From Candidatus Nomurabacteria bacterium (GTDB taxonomy: Bacteria; Patescibacteriota; Minisyncoccia; Phycocordibacterales; UBA9973): a stretch of DNA of 13,062 nt. The position numbers were made by a program, and so were the translations under genes. The stretch lies in assembly GCA_943356395.1 (NCBI GenBank), contig CALRFC010000017.1:1-13062 (forward strand), read 5' to 3'. The notes below the pieces were generated by a model. That model worked only from the letters and a program-made list of their open reading frames with translations, did not search any database and was not told the origin of the DNA. Shown here piece after piece: positions 5,109 through 10,960 of this stretch (position 1 is the stretch's first letter; each line of letters begins with the position of its first letter).

Positions 5109-5152
5109 TTTGCATACTATAAACACACGGTCGTGCGTTTATAGTATGCAAA
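5109..5152. promoter_or_regulatory. 44-bp near-perfect palindrome, candidate operator
   Basis: Two 21-bp arms (TTTGCATACTATAAAC, one mismatched base, then CACG; and the complement) flank a central GT. It lies 43 bp upstream of the TrmB-type regulator gene, so it may be that regulator's own operator. The TGCATACTATAA in each arm also resembles an extended -10. It has no T-tract of its own and directly follows the terminator of the gene before it. Confidence 0.75.
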
Positions 5153-5195
5153 CAAAAAAAACAATTTCAGGGTTTTTATGTGGTAATATACATTT

Positions 5196-5957
5196 ATGAT
5201 AGAAAAATTCCTCTCTGGCATAGGGCTTTCTGAAAAGGAAATACTCACATATAAAAAACTGCTTTCTGTCGAGTCGGCAAGCGTATTGGATATTGCCCAA
5301 AAAACAAGCATAAACAGAACGACAATTTATCCAGTCCTTGAATCTCTAAAAGAAAAAGGGCTTGTGACAGAGTTAACGGATGGCAAAAAAACTCGTTTTC
5401 ACGCAGAACCACCGGAAAGATTGGAGACATATATCCATTCACAATTGAACAAACTTGAAGAACAGGAAAAGCTCTTGCACGAAGTTGTGCCAAGGCTTCG
5501 CAGTATTTCACTTGCGACTGGGGAAAAGCCGATCATCAAGACGGAAGAAGGAAGGGAAGGAATATTGAAATCCATCGAAGAATATTTTCAAGCCGACGAC
5601 AACGATGATACTGCCTATCTTATATATCCAAGAGACAGGATACGGGAGATATTCAGTAACAAAGAAATAAATGACGCCAGAGGATTGCGTCTCAAGAAGA
5701 CAGTAAAATCAAAATCAATATATACGACAAAAGAAGAAATGCTTCCGCAAGATGAAATGTCGGAGCGCCACAGGATAGATGGAGACAAATATCCGGTTAC
5801 GGCTGATATCGGGATCTACGCGGATCGAGTGCGCATACACACTTTAGGGAAAAATCTTTCTGCGACGGTAATAAAAAGCAAAGATGTAGCTGACACTCTG
5901 CGCACGCTGTTCAAACTTGCAATTTTAGGCGCAAAAAAAGAAGAGAGTGGCGAATAA
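5196..5957 (+). CDS. TrmB-family transcriptional regulator
   Basis: The 253-residue protein starts with a TrmB-type winged helix-turn-helix: GLSEKEILTYKKLLSV (9-25), a first HTH helix LDIAQKTSIN, the recognition helix RTTIYPVLESLKEKGLV (41-57), and the wing KKTRFHAEPP (64-73). A coiled-coil linker (LETYIHSQLNKLEEQEKLLHEVV, in two parts about 76-98) dimerises such proteins. Residues about 110-245 form the C-terminal phospholipase-D-like effector domain found in short TrmB proteins, with YPRDRIREIF and a late strand ADIGIYADRVRI. It lacks the sugar-binding extension of archaeal TrmB. Patescibacteria carry many such regulators of unknown ligand. A large palindrome precedes the gene. TATACA at 5187-5192 would make a leaderless mRNA. 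Confidence 0.88.
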   Translation: MIEKFLSGIGLSEKEILTYKKLLSVESASVLDIAQKTSINRTTIYPVLESLKEKGLVTELTDGKKTRFHAEPPERLETYIHSQLNKLEEQEKLLHEVVPRLRSISLATGEKPIIKTEEGREGILKSIEEYFQADDNDDTAYLIYPRDRIREIFSNKEINDARGLRLKKTVKSKSIYTTKEEMLPQDEMSERHRIDGDKYPVTADIGIYADRVRIHTLGKNLSATVIKSKDVADTLRTLFKLAILGAKKEESGE

Positions 5958-5974
5958 TATATAACTGTTTAACA

Positions 5975-6387
5975 AAAAAAGTCGCGCAAAGGAAATTCCT
6001 TTTGCGCGACGTTTGTTTAATGTCTTTACCCAAACCGAGATTGAAAACCACCAAGTGGCGGGGCGTACCGCAATCTTTTTTAGAAGATTGTTCTCCGATA
6101 CGCCCCGAAAAGATGTTAATCAATCATAGAAGTTAATGGGTGTTTAAAATGTGAAAACTCTTACGCTTGTTTTTCTGGATACGCTTGCAATTTTGTTGGT
6201 AGTTGCATCCAGTTAAAACATTCTGTTTGAGCCAAAGCGTTAATTGCTTGGCGAAACAGGATCACTCACTGCCTTTTTTGATAAATTCGGGCAGTGGAAA
6301 CGACAAGAGAAAAGCGTAAAACCGCTTCACATTCAGACACAGGATTCAATCTCCCATTTTTCATGATTTTGTTTTTTGTTAAGAATT
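5975..6387 (-). ncRNA. Candidate structured noncoding RNA (about 410 nt), leftward transcript
   Basis: A strong minus-strand promoter (6394-6422) fires into a stretch with no long ORF and ends at the terminator 5981-6010. In transcript order the hairpins are GGCAGTG/CACTGCC (6290-6296 with 6267-6273), a long stem CTGTTT plus GCCAA (6223-6259), CTGGAT/ATCCAG (6175-6212) with an inner TTGC pair, and a two-part stem CGGGGCGTA/TACGCCCCG (6059-6107) enclosing CAATCTT/AAGATTG. A 32-codon frame (ATG at 6364, TGA at 6266) starts about 24 bases after the expected initiation site and could be a small protein, but it overlaps the first stems. It lacks the signatures I would expect of RNase P RNA, tmRNA or SRP RNA. 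Confidence 0.6.
5981..6010. terminator. Bidirectional terminator between the TrmB gene and the leftward RNA
   Basis: GTCGCGCAAAGGAA pairs with TTCCTTTTGCGCGAC. A7 on the left supplies a U-tract for the minus-strand transcript, and GTTTGTTT on the right serves the TrmB gene. Confidence 0.9.
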
Positions 6388-6393
6388 TCCTTA

Positions 6394-6422
6394 AGTCTAG
6401 CAAATTCAGTGATTTTTGTCAA
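6394..6422 (-). promoter_or_regulatory. Promoter of the leftward structured RNA
   Basis: On the minus strand TTGACA (6422-6417) and TAGACT (6399-6394) are 17 bp apart, with GAATTTGC before the -10. It is nearly identical to the divergent promoter at 6556-6584. Confidence 0.88.
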
Positions 6423-6555
6423 GTTTTTTAGACAGAATTATACATTTATTTATAAAATAAGCACTTTTTGTGTCAAAAAGTTTAACAAATTAGACTATAG
6501 ATAGATTATATTATAAGACTTTTATCTCTATTTTAATAAAATATGACAAAGATAC
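6423..6555. other. AT-rich divergent promoter interval
   Basis: About 130 bp of AT-rich DNA separate the two divergent promoters. No ORF or clear repeat is seen; a further TTGACA with TATAAA-like box on the minus strand near 6450-6475 may be a secondary promoter. Confidence 0.5.
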
Positions 6556-6584
6556 TTGACAAATTGTTTTGAATTTGCTATACT
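6556..6584 (+). promoter_or_regulatory. Promoter of the rightward structured RNA
   Basis: TTGACA (6556-6561) and TATACT (6579-6584) are 17 bp apart, with GAATTTGC as extended -10. This is one of the best promoters in the window. Confidence 0.9.
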
Positions 6585-6590
6585 CTCCCC

Positions 6591-7116
6591 AAGAACGTTG
6601 AAAGAGGCAAGACAAACATGTGAACTCCCCGCACTCACAAAATAATTTTATGTGGAGACTGCAGGAATATTCACATGTTCATCTTCCTCAAACAGCTTTC
6701 TGATTTTCGAGAGGGGATCACCAGAACTCTAGAGTTGCCACTGGGTTCCGGTAATACCCTCTTGAGAGTGAAAATCCTCGCCAGTAGACCGTCTGGCTGT
6801 TAGGTAAGAAGCGAATATTGTGTCTTGTGCTTGCTCCAATGCGTGCGCAATAAGATGATACAGGAGTATCTCTTGGGCGATTCTAACAGGATAAGACTGT
6901 CGTCTATCTTGTGACATGACTAGCCATATCGGTATTCCTTGATAGCTTTAGGAAAGATCGGAAATTTTTCCGAAGTTTCTCTAAAGATTCAGTTTGCGGT
7001 TTCAAAAAGAGACCGATATCGCTTAAGCGATAGTCTGACCGAAAGAAACGGCAGGTGCAAAACCTTCGCGGTTGGACGCGATGCCTCTCTGGCGACAGGG
7101 GAAAGTTTTCTTTTTT
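6591..7116 (+). ncRNA. Candidate large structured noncoding RNA (about 520 nt), rightward transcript
   Basis: The transcript from the promoter at 6556-6584 has no convincing ORF for 600 bases but is dense in hairpins. The first is a long interrupted stem: GAGG/CCTC, AAGA/TCTT and a perfect 10-bp AACATGTGAA/TTCACATGTT (6604-6689). Later come GATAC/GTATC near 6858-6872, AGAC/GTCT near 6893-6905, a 41-base stem-loop CTTTAG/CTAAAG with inner CGGAA/TTCCG (6946-6986), and a perfect TATCGCT/AGCGATA (7017-7032) extended by AGAC/GTCT. A CCTCT/AGGGG hairpin (7084-7101) followed by TTTTCTTTTTT is a plausible terminator. The 5' 130 bases have a 6S-like outline (long stem, internal bubble, apical hairpin), but the sequence does not settle this. 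It carries no tmRNA, RNase P or group II domain V signature that I can find. A 62-codon minus-strand frame at 6729-6917 is probably incidental. Confidence 0.6.
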
Positions 7117-7157
7117 GCTCTTTACATCATATCAATATAGTTTTTTCTCATTTTGTA

Positions 7158-7180
7158 ATTGTTTTTTCAACAAAAATTAA
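7158..7180 (+). promoter_or_regulatory. Shared leader sequence, copy D
   Basis: ATTGTTTTTTCAACAAAAATTAA lies just before the gene at 7196 and resembles the leaders before the genes at 7646 and 8378. Confidence 0.45.
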
Positions 7181-7195
7181 CCAAAACATTCACAA

Positions 7196-7543
7196 ATGAG
7201 TGAAAACATCACCCTTCGGGTGCTCTATCAAGCTTCGAGCAAAGAAAGCTTGCGACACGCAAAGTCGTTAACATACAGTGTCAGCACCAGCTACGACGCT
7301 TCTCTCACCGACACCCTCTACAAAATTTACCGCGATGTTTATGCGGAAATAGGTTGTGGAGGAAATGATTGGGACAGTCCCGCTCGGACAGTAATCATGA
7401 TTACGCCCGAAGCAGACGCTTTTTCAGACACGATTCGATACTGTGGTGTCGTGAAGGCTTGGCTTGAATTCATTGATTTCAACCAGCGTCTCGACATTAT
7501 GGTGATTATCGAAAGCGAGAAGAGCTATTGCAGCGAGAGCTGA
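7196..7543 (+). CDS. Uncharacterised small protein
   Basis: I do not recognise this 115-residue protein. It is soluble, with no signal peptide. The middle (SLTDTLYKIYRDVYAEIG) is helical and the end (QRLDIMVIIES) is a strand, which would fit a small alpha/beta fold. There are four Cys, one in GCGGND, one in YCGVV and one near the C-terminus. The start at 7196 is the only suitable ATG and has no Shine-Dalgarno; the preceding A/T-rich leader resembles those of the genes at 7646 and 8378. A TTCG-loop hairpin follows the TGA stop at once. It could be read through from the structured RNA or from its own promoter. Confidence 0.75.
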   Translation: MSENITLRVLYQASSKESLRHAKSLTYSVSTSYDASLTDTLYKIYRDVYAEIGCGGNDWDSPARTVIMITPEADAFSDTIRYCGVVKAWLEFIDFNQRLDIMVIIESEKSYCSES

Positions 7544-7549
7544 AGATTT

Positions 7550-7571
7550 CGGAGAAGGTTCGCCTTCTCCG
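7550..7571 (+). terminator. TTCG-loop hairpin after the gene at 7196
   Basis: A perfect 9-bp stem, CGGAGAAGG with its complement, is closed by TTCG. The following CTTTATC is a poor U-tract, so termination may be incomplete. Confidence 0.7.
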
Positions 7572-7614
7572 CTTTATCAGGATTTTCATTTTTTAAATGG
7601 AAATTCTGTAGAGG

Positions 7615-7633
7615 ATTGTTCTTTTCACAAAAA
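7615..7633 (+). promoter_or_regulatory. Shared leader sequence, copy A
   Basis: ATTGTTCTTTTCACAAAAA is identical at 7615-7633 and 8347-8365; both copies run on into an A/T-rich stretch and an ATGCAAAA start. Confidence 0.65.
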
Positions 7634-7645
7634 TCAATAAAAATT

Positions 7646-7872
7646 ATGCAAAAACAAAAAGAAAGCAAAATTAATCTGCTCGAAGCCGCCAACAAGCTTT
7701 TGGCAAAAAACGGCTTTCTCTACGATGGAAGCGAGAAGAAGAAATTTTCGAAGGGTCAATTATTCTTTGAAAGAAAAATAATTATGACTCCGATGGGGAA
7801 CAAGATGAGGTGAACGATCTCAAGGAAAACGGACGAGCCTTAACAAAATCGTCCAAATTTTTGAGGACTTGA
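7646..7872 (+). pseudogene. Small uncharacterised gene, possibly frameshifted
   Basis: The ATG at 7646 gives 55 residues to the TGA ending at 7813: a lysine-rich helical protein (INLLEAANKLLAKNGFLYDG), then KKFSKGQLFFERK. Beyond the A5 run at about 7773, the frame one base back continues as NNYDSDGEQDEVNDLKENG, then RALTKSSKFLRT, to a TGA at 7870-7872. That reads as a more natural, acidic tail than the in-frame IIMTPMGNKMR. Either the gene is broken by a one-base loss in the A run, ribosomes slip there, or the base count is an assembly error. Read straight, the CDS is 7646-7813. Function is unknown. The leader and first codons resemble those of the gene at 8378. Confidence 0.5.
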
Positions 7873-8356
7873 AGCAATTCGAGTTTTCAAAATGACTTTG
7901 TTCTTTAAATTAGCAAAGCAAGGTTTATGCATATGGTATACAGGGGCGTGCAAGCGTGTCTGTGCGAAAAGAGAGCCGAAAAATTTCTTGTCGCGCCATA
8001 TGCATTTTGAACAAGTACGCCGTCGTCGGCCGACGGTTGAAAGTTTCCCCGAAAAGACGGGTGGAGACGCAAATCCTATACGGACACACCACGGGCACAC
8101 CGTGGAAGTCTTTGAAGCCTGTCTTTTTATCTCGAATTCTTGAGGCCTGACAAACGCCTTAGACGAATGTGGATAAAGCATGTTCGTACGCGCATTATTT
8201 CAGCGTGCCAAGTACCGAGAAGGTAAGCAAGATGCCTAGAACGCTGGTTCTGAAAAAGCATTTGTCTGATTACAAAATTGGGCGAGAGAAAAATTCTCTC
8301 GCCCTCATCATTCAGATCGTGAAGCAATTCGTGATTTGAAAATGAAATTGTTCTTT
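7871..8356 (+). repeat. Pair of 36-bp direct repeats bounding a 450-bp hairpin-rich unit
   Basis: GAAGCAATTCG plus 25 more bases at 7871-7906 recurs at 8321-8356 with 5 mismatches. The second copy leads into the leader of the gene at 8378. The first copy leads into a stretch without a convincing gene, so the unit looks like a duplicated promoter/leader segment. Confidence 0.6.
7907..8305 (+). other. Hairpin-rich stretch without a convincing gene
   Basis: Several open frames of 60-113 codons cross this stretch on both strands, but none looks like a protein. It contains paired segments ATGCATATGG/CCATATGCAT (7927-7936 with 7996-8005), CCGTCG/CGACGG near 8022-8038, CCACGG/CCGTGG (8089-8105), AGAAC/GTTCT (8238-8251) and a perfect 9-bp GGGCGAGAG/CTCTCGCCC (8280-8304). 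The last lacks a plus-strand U-tract. The density of hairpins suggests a third structured RNA, although no good promoter is seen. A TGTGGATAA DnaA-box match lies at 8168-8176. Confidence 0.4.
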
Positions 8357-8365
8357 TCACAAAAA
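8347..8365 (+). promoter_or_regulatory. Shared leader sequence, copy C
   Basis: The 19 bases are identical to 7615-7633. It begins 31 bp before the ATG of the gene at 8378, against 31 bp for the gene at 7646, so the spacing is also conserved. Confidence 0.65.
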
Positions 8366-8377
8366 ATAAATAAAAAA

Positions 8378-8818
8378 ATGCAAAACAAAATCCAGATTAA
8401 ACTGGTCGAGGAAATGAAGACCGGTGGGCTCTCCGGTGATTGGAAATACAAGACTTTCAATGTTTTTTACCCAGCTGATGCAAATTGGGGCGAGAAGGCA
8501 GAGATCATCAAAACGGAAATCATAAAGCAGCAACCGCTCTTAGTAATCGAGACATATATCGTTAGTGAGACTTTTGTGCTTGTCCGGACTGCGGAAAGAT
8601 TTATTGCTACAGACAAGCCATTTATCAGGAAGCATTTTGGTGATTTTGATTTCATCAAAGCAATTAATGTAATCGGGGACCCGGAACTTGAGAAAAAGAA
8701 GTTGGAAATATTACTGTTGCATGATTTTAGAAATAATACCGAGAAAAGGTGGGCATTAAAATATGTGCCGAAACCGATTGAGCATAAAGTCGTAGAAAAT
8801 TATTTGCAAGGAATTTAG
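8378..8818 (+). CDS. Uncharacterised protein
   Basis: I do not recognise this 146-residue protein. The chosen ATG (8378) matches the leader spacing of the gene at 7646; an in-frame ATG at 8336 lies inside the repeated leader and is rejected. The fold looks alpha/beta: strand FNVFYPA, helix KAEIIKTEIIKQ, strand LLVIETYIV, strand TFVLVRTAERFIATD, helix FIRKHFGDFDFIKAI, helix PELEKKKLEILLLHDF, and a C-terminal helix. It is soluble, with no membrane segment. It stands alone between a hairpin and a terminator. Confidence 0.78.
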   Translation: MQNKIQIKLVEEMKTGGLSGDWKYKTFNVFYPADANWGEKAEIIKTEIIKQQPLLVIETYIVSETFVLVRTAERFIATDKPFIRKHFGDFDFIKAINVIGDPELEKKKLEILLLHDFRNNTEKRWALKYVPKPIEHKVVENYLQGI

Positions 8819-8833
8819 GTATTTCAATGCAAA

Positions 8834-8862
8834 ATCCCCGCAAGCACGGGGGTTTTATTTTA
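8834..8862 (+). terminator. Terminator of the gene at 8378
   Basis: CCCCG and CGGGG arms with a 6-base loop are followed by GTTTTATTTT. The T-tract is shared as a palindrome with the convergent terminator. Confidence 0.85.
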
Positions 8863-8893
8863 TAAAAATAAAACCCTTGCTCTCTGGCAAGGG
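8863..8893 (-). terminator. Terminator of the minus-strand gene at 8896
   Basis: On the minus strand CCCTTGC and GCAAGGG arms with a 6-base loop are followed by TTTTATTTTTATA, 2 bp after the stop. Confidence 0.88.
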
Positions 8894-8895
8894 AA

Positions 8896-9183
8896 TTAAG
8901 GATTGAAATCAAATAGAACGCGATTTATAGGAATGGCGTTCGTTATTTTTGTCGAAATCTGGCTCAAAATGTCATTGCCGGGGTGTTTTCCTTTCAATAT
9001 GACGACGCGCGTATAAGTCGGTTCATCGCCCTGCACGCCTCTGGAGAGTATATTTTGAGGTGGCATTTCTACAGACAGATTATACGGCGAGATGATTTTT
9101 TCTATTTCCAACAATGCCTCCTGTTCTTCCTCTCTTGTCCTAAAGCGGTACGTATGACCCATGTGGGTTTCTTCTACTTTCAT
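8896..9183 (-). CDS. Uncharacterised small protein
   Basis: I do not recognise this 95-residue protein. It starts with HMGHTYRFRTREEEQEALLEIEKII, a strand then a helix, has a central strand YTRVVILKG and a late helix ILSQISTKITNAI, and ends in NRVLFDFNP. It is soluble. The ATG at 9183 has CATACT immediately upstream with TTGTTG 16 bp further, so the mRNA may be leaderless; an internal Met at residue 8 is an alternative. The gene is bounded by a terminator on each side, which supports a real independent unit. Confidence 0.72.
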   Translation of the reverse strand: MKVEETHMGHTYRFRTREEEQEALLEIEKIISPYNLSVEMPPQNILSRGVQGDEPTYTRVVILKGKHPGNDILSQISTKITNAIPINRVLFDFNP

Positions 9184-9225
9184 AAGTATGGATTTTTCTT
9201 ACTCTACAACAAAATCCGTAAATAC

Positions 9226-9256
9226 AAAAGCCGTCCCGCAAAGCGGGACGGCTTTT
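9226..9256. terminator. Perfect 14-bp hairpin, bidirectional terminator
   Basis: AAAAGCCGTCCCGC pairs perfectly with its complement around AAA. T4/A4 at the ends allow termination in either direction. It lies after the duplicated rny fragment in rny orientation, so it may have been the terminator of the lost copy. Confidence 0.85.
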
Positions 9257-9269
9257 GATCAAAACTTTT

Positions 9270-9314
9270 CTATCTTGCATATTCTATTACTCTCGTTTCT
9301 CTGATTACCGTAAC
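9270..9314 (-). pseudogene. Duplicated 3' end of rny
   Basis: Read on the minus strand, 45 bases encode VTVIRETRVIEYAR and a stop, exactly the last 14 residues of RNase Y at 9395-9439. The two copies differ at 7 of 45 bases and every difference is synonymous. Homology stops at GTT in the fragment, where the hairpin element 9315-9360 begins. It is a remnant of a second rny copy or of a recombination event. Confidence 0.88.
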
Positions 9315-9360
9315 CCCAGTACGAAAATTGCCCGCTGAGTGCGCGGGCAATTTCATACGG
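9315..9360 (-). terminator. Terminator of rny, long hairpin
   Basis: On the minus strand AAATTGCCCGC and GCGGGCAATTT form an 11-bp stem, extended by GTA/TAC and CCCC/GGGG across small internal loops. It lies 42 bp after the rny stop and separates it from the duplicated rny tail. Confidence 0.8.
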
Positions 9361-9367
9361 GGCGAGA

Positions 9368-9376
9368 TGTGGATAA
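9368..9376 (-). promoter_or_regulatory. Single DnaA-box match
   Basis: TTATCCACA, the full E. coli consensus, lies between the rny stop and its terminator. One isolated box does not make an origin; a second perfect match is at 8168-8176. Confidence 0.25.
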
Positions 9377-9394
9377 TATTTAAAAAAGTGAATT

Positions 9395-10921
9395 CTATCT
9401 AGCGTATTCGATTACGCGAGTTTCTCTGATTACCGTGACTTTGATTTCTCCCGGATATTTGAGGTCGGCTTCGATTTTTTTGGCGATGTCGCGGGCAAGC
9501 TCTTTGGATTCGACATCGTTCAATTTTTCCGGCGTTACGAAGACGCGGATCTCGCGGCCGGCGGAAAGCGCGTAGGATTTTTCCACGCCGGGGAAAGCAT
9601 TCACGACGCCTTCGAGCTCCGCCAAGCGCTTGAGATAATTCTCCACCGTGTCGCGGCGTGCGCCCGGACGACCGCCGGAGATATAGTCGGCGGTCTGCAC
9701 AATGACGGCCTCGATCGATTCGTGCGGACAGTCGTCGTGATGCGATTTCATCGCCGTGATGATGCGTGGATCGGCGCCGAATTTCTGGAGGATGCGGATG
9801 CCGATGTCGATGTGCGTGCCTTGCACTTCATGGTCGAGGGCTTTGCCGATATCGTGCACCAAGGCGCCAGCTTTCGCGACATATACATCCGCGCCCAATT
9901 CTTCCGCGAGCATGCCGGCGATGTGAACCATTTCGATCGAATGCTGAAGGACATTCTGCCCGTAGCTCGTGCGGAAATACAGCCGGCCGATGATCGAGAT
10001 CAAGCGCGGATCAAAGTTGAAGATGCCGCATTCATAGACCGCCTGCTCGCCCTTGTCTTTGATGATCTTATTGATCTCGTCCTTTGCTTTTTCCACCATC
10101 TCTTCTATCTTTGCCGGCTGGATGCGGCCGTCGAGGATCAGATTCTCGAGCGCCAAGCGCGCGATCTGCCGGCGCACCGGATCGTACGAAGAAATGATGA
10201 TCATGCCCGGCGTATCGTCGACGATGAGTTCGACACCGGCCGCGCGTTCGAACGAACGGATGTTGCGACCTTCTTTTCCGATGATTTTTCCTTTGATGTC
10301 TTCCGACGGGATCGCGACATTCGTCGTCATGAGCTCGCTCGCGGTCGAAGAGGCGAGGCGGTTTATCGCGGTCGCCATGATATCTTTTGCGCGGGCTTCC
10401 AGTTTTTCGCCGCCTTCGCGCTCGAGCTTCTGCATGCGCACGAGAATGTCTTCCTCGGCGTCTTTTTCAATGTCTTTTATGAGCTCCGCTTTCGCTTCTT
10501 CTTTCGAGAATTGCGCGATGCGCTCGAGTACTGCGAGCTGTTCGTTGCGCGCTTCATCGACTTTCTCTTTCACTTTCTTCACTTCCTCGACCTTCAATTT
10601 TATATTCTCAACCTCTTTGTCGATCTCGACTTGGCGTGAATCAAGAAGCTCTTCTTTCTTGATCAGACGCTCTTCCGTTTTCTTGAATTCCAGTTCCTTT
10701 GCTTTTTCGAGCTCTTTTATCTCATTTTCTTTCTCCTCGCTCTTCTTCTTGGCGTCGTCGCGGATGCGCTCGGCTTCTTCTTTTGCGCCGATCAGGATCT
10801 TCTTGATCTCAAGCTCCATCGAACCTTTCTGTCCGAGAGAGATGATGACGCGCAGATAATAGCCGAGTCCGACGCCAATAACCGCGACGATCGCGATGAT
10901 GGCAATTATTGTCAGACTCAT
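9395..10921 (-). CDS. rny: Ribonuclease Y
   Basis: The 508-residue protein has the full RNase Y layout. Residues 3-25 are an N-terminal membrane anchor, and 35-180 a long charged coiled coil. A KH domain covers about 200-265 with the GxxG loop IIGKEGRN (G215-G218). The HD metal-dependent phosphohydrolase domain covers about 320-420, with QHS (H327), the HD pair H356/D357 in LVHDIGKALDHEV, SHHDD (394-397) and AD (411-412) in ADYISGGRPGAR. RNase Y is a membrane-bound endoribonuclease that starts mRNA decay in bacteria lacking RNase E. The family's usual length is about 510-520. The ATG at 10921 sits at the start of the membrane helix. Upstream lies a 7-bp periodic array rather than a Shine-Dalgarno. 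The last 14 codons are duplicated downstream. Confidence 0.97.
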   Translation of the reverse strand: MSLTIIAIIAIVAVIGVGLGYYLRVIISLGQKGSMELEIKKILIGAKEEAERIRDDAKKKSEEKENEIKELEKAKELEFKKTEERLIKKEELLDSRQVEIDKEVENIKLKVEEVKKVKEKVDEARNEQLAVLERIAQFSKEEAKAELIKDIEKDAEEDILVRMQKLEREGGEKLEARAKDIMATAINRLASSTASELMTTNVAIPSEDIKGKIIGKEGRNIRSFERAAGVELIVDDTPGMIIISSYDPVRRQIARLALENLILDGRIQPAKIEEMVEKAKDEINKIIKDKGEQAVYECGIFNFDPRLISIIGRLYFRTSYGQNVLQHSIEMVHIAGMLAEELGADVYVAKAGALVHDIGKALDHEVQGTHIDIGIRILQKFGADPRIITAMKSHHDDCPHESIEAVIVQTADYISGGRPGARRDTVENYLKRLAELEGVVNAFPGVEKSYALSAGREIRVFVTPEKLNDVESKELARDIAKKIEADLKYPGEIKVTVIRETRVIEYAR

Positions 10922-10932
10922 AAAATTTTATG

Positions 10933-10960
10933 GTAGAAGTTGGAAGATAGAAGTTAGAAT
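10933..10960. repeat. 7-bp array upstream of rny
   Basis: Four units (GTAGAAG, TTGGAAG and two similar) run without gaps, 11 bp upstream of the rny start codon, in the likely leader or promoter region. Confidence 0.75.

Noticed and set aside
6165..6364. In-frame continuation past TGA of the 32-codon minus-strand ORF, suggesting UGA read as glycine
   Set aside because: The frame does continue for 34 codons, but UGA-Gly recoding would put TGA inside the large genes here, and none has it; clpP ends at TGA at the normal length.
6729..6917. Minus-strand 62-codon frame with plausible composition
   Set aside because: It is antisense to the promoter-driven hairpin-rich stretch and has no promoter of its own. 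It remains possible if homologues exist.
6591..7116. tmRNA, RNase P RNA, SRP RNA or group II intron
   Set aside because: I looked for the tmRNA tRNA-like ends and tag frame, the RNase P GAAAGUC-type core, the SRP GGAAGG loop and domain V of group II introns, and found none. A covariance search would be decisive.
7840..8181. Minus-strand 113-codon frame, plus-strand 83- and 64-codon frames
   Set aside because: Overlapping frames on both strands in a hairpin-rich stretch; Cys/Arg-rich composition without motifs or start signals.
8127..8360. Minus-strand 77-codon frame beginning in the shared leader
   Set aside because: It runs through the direct repeat and the 9-bp hairpin; no promoter or family resemblance.
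9722..10859. Plus-strand open frames of 268 and 305 codons
   Set aside because: They are antisense to rny, whose domains are unmistakable; the compositions (Arg/Asp/Phe- or Ser-rich) are those of shadow frames.
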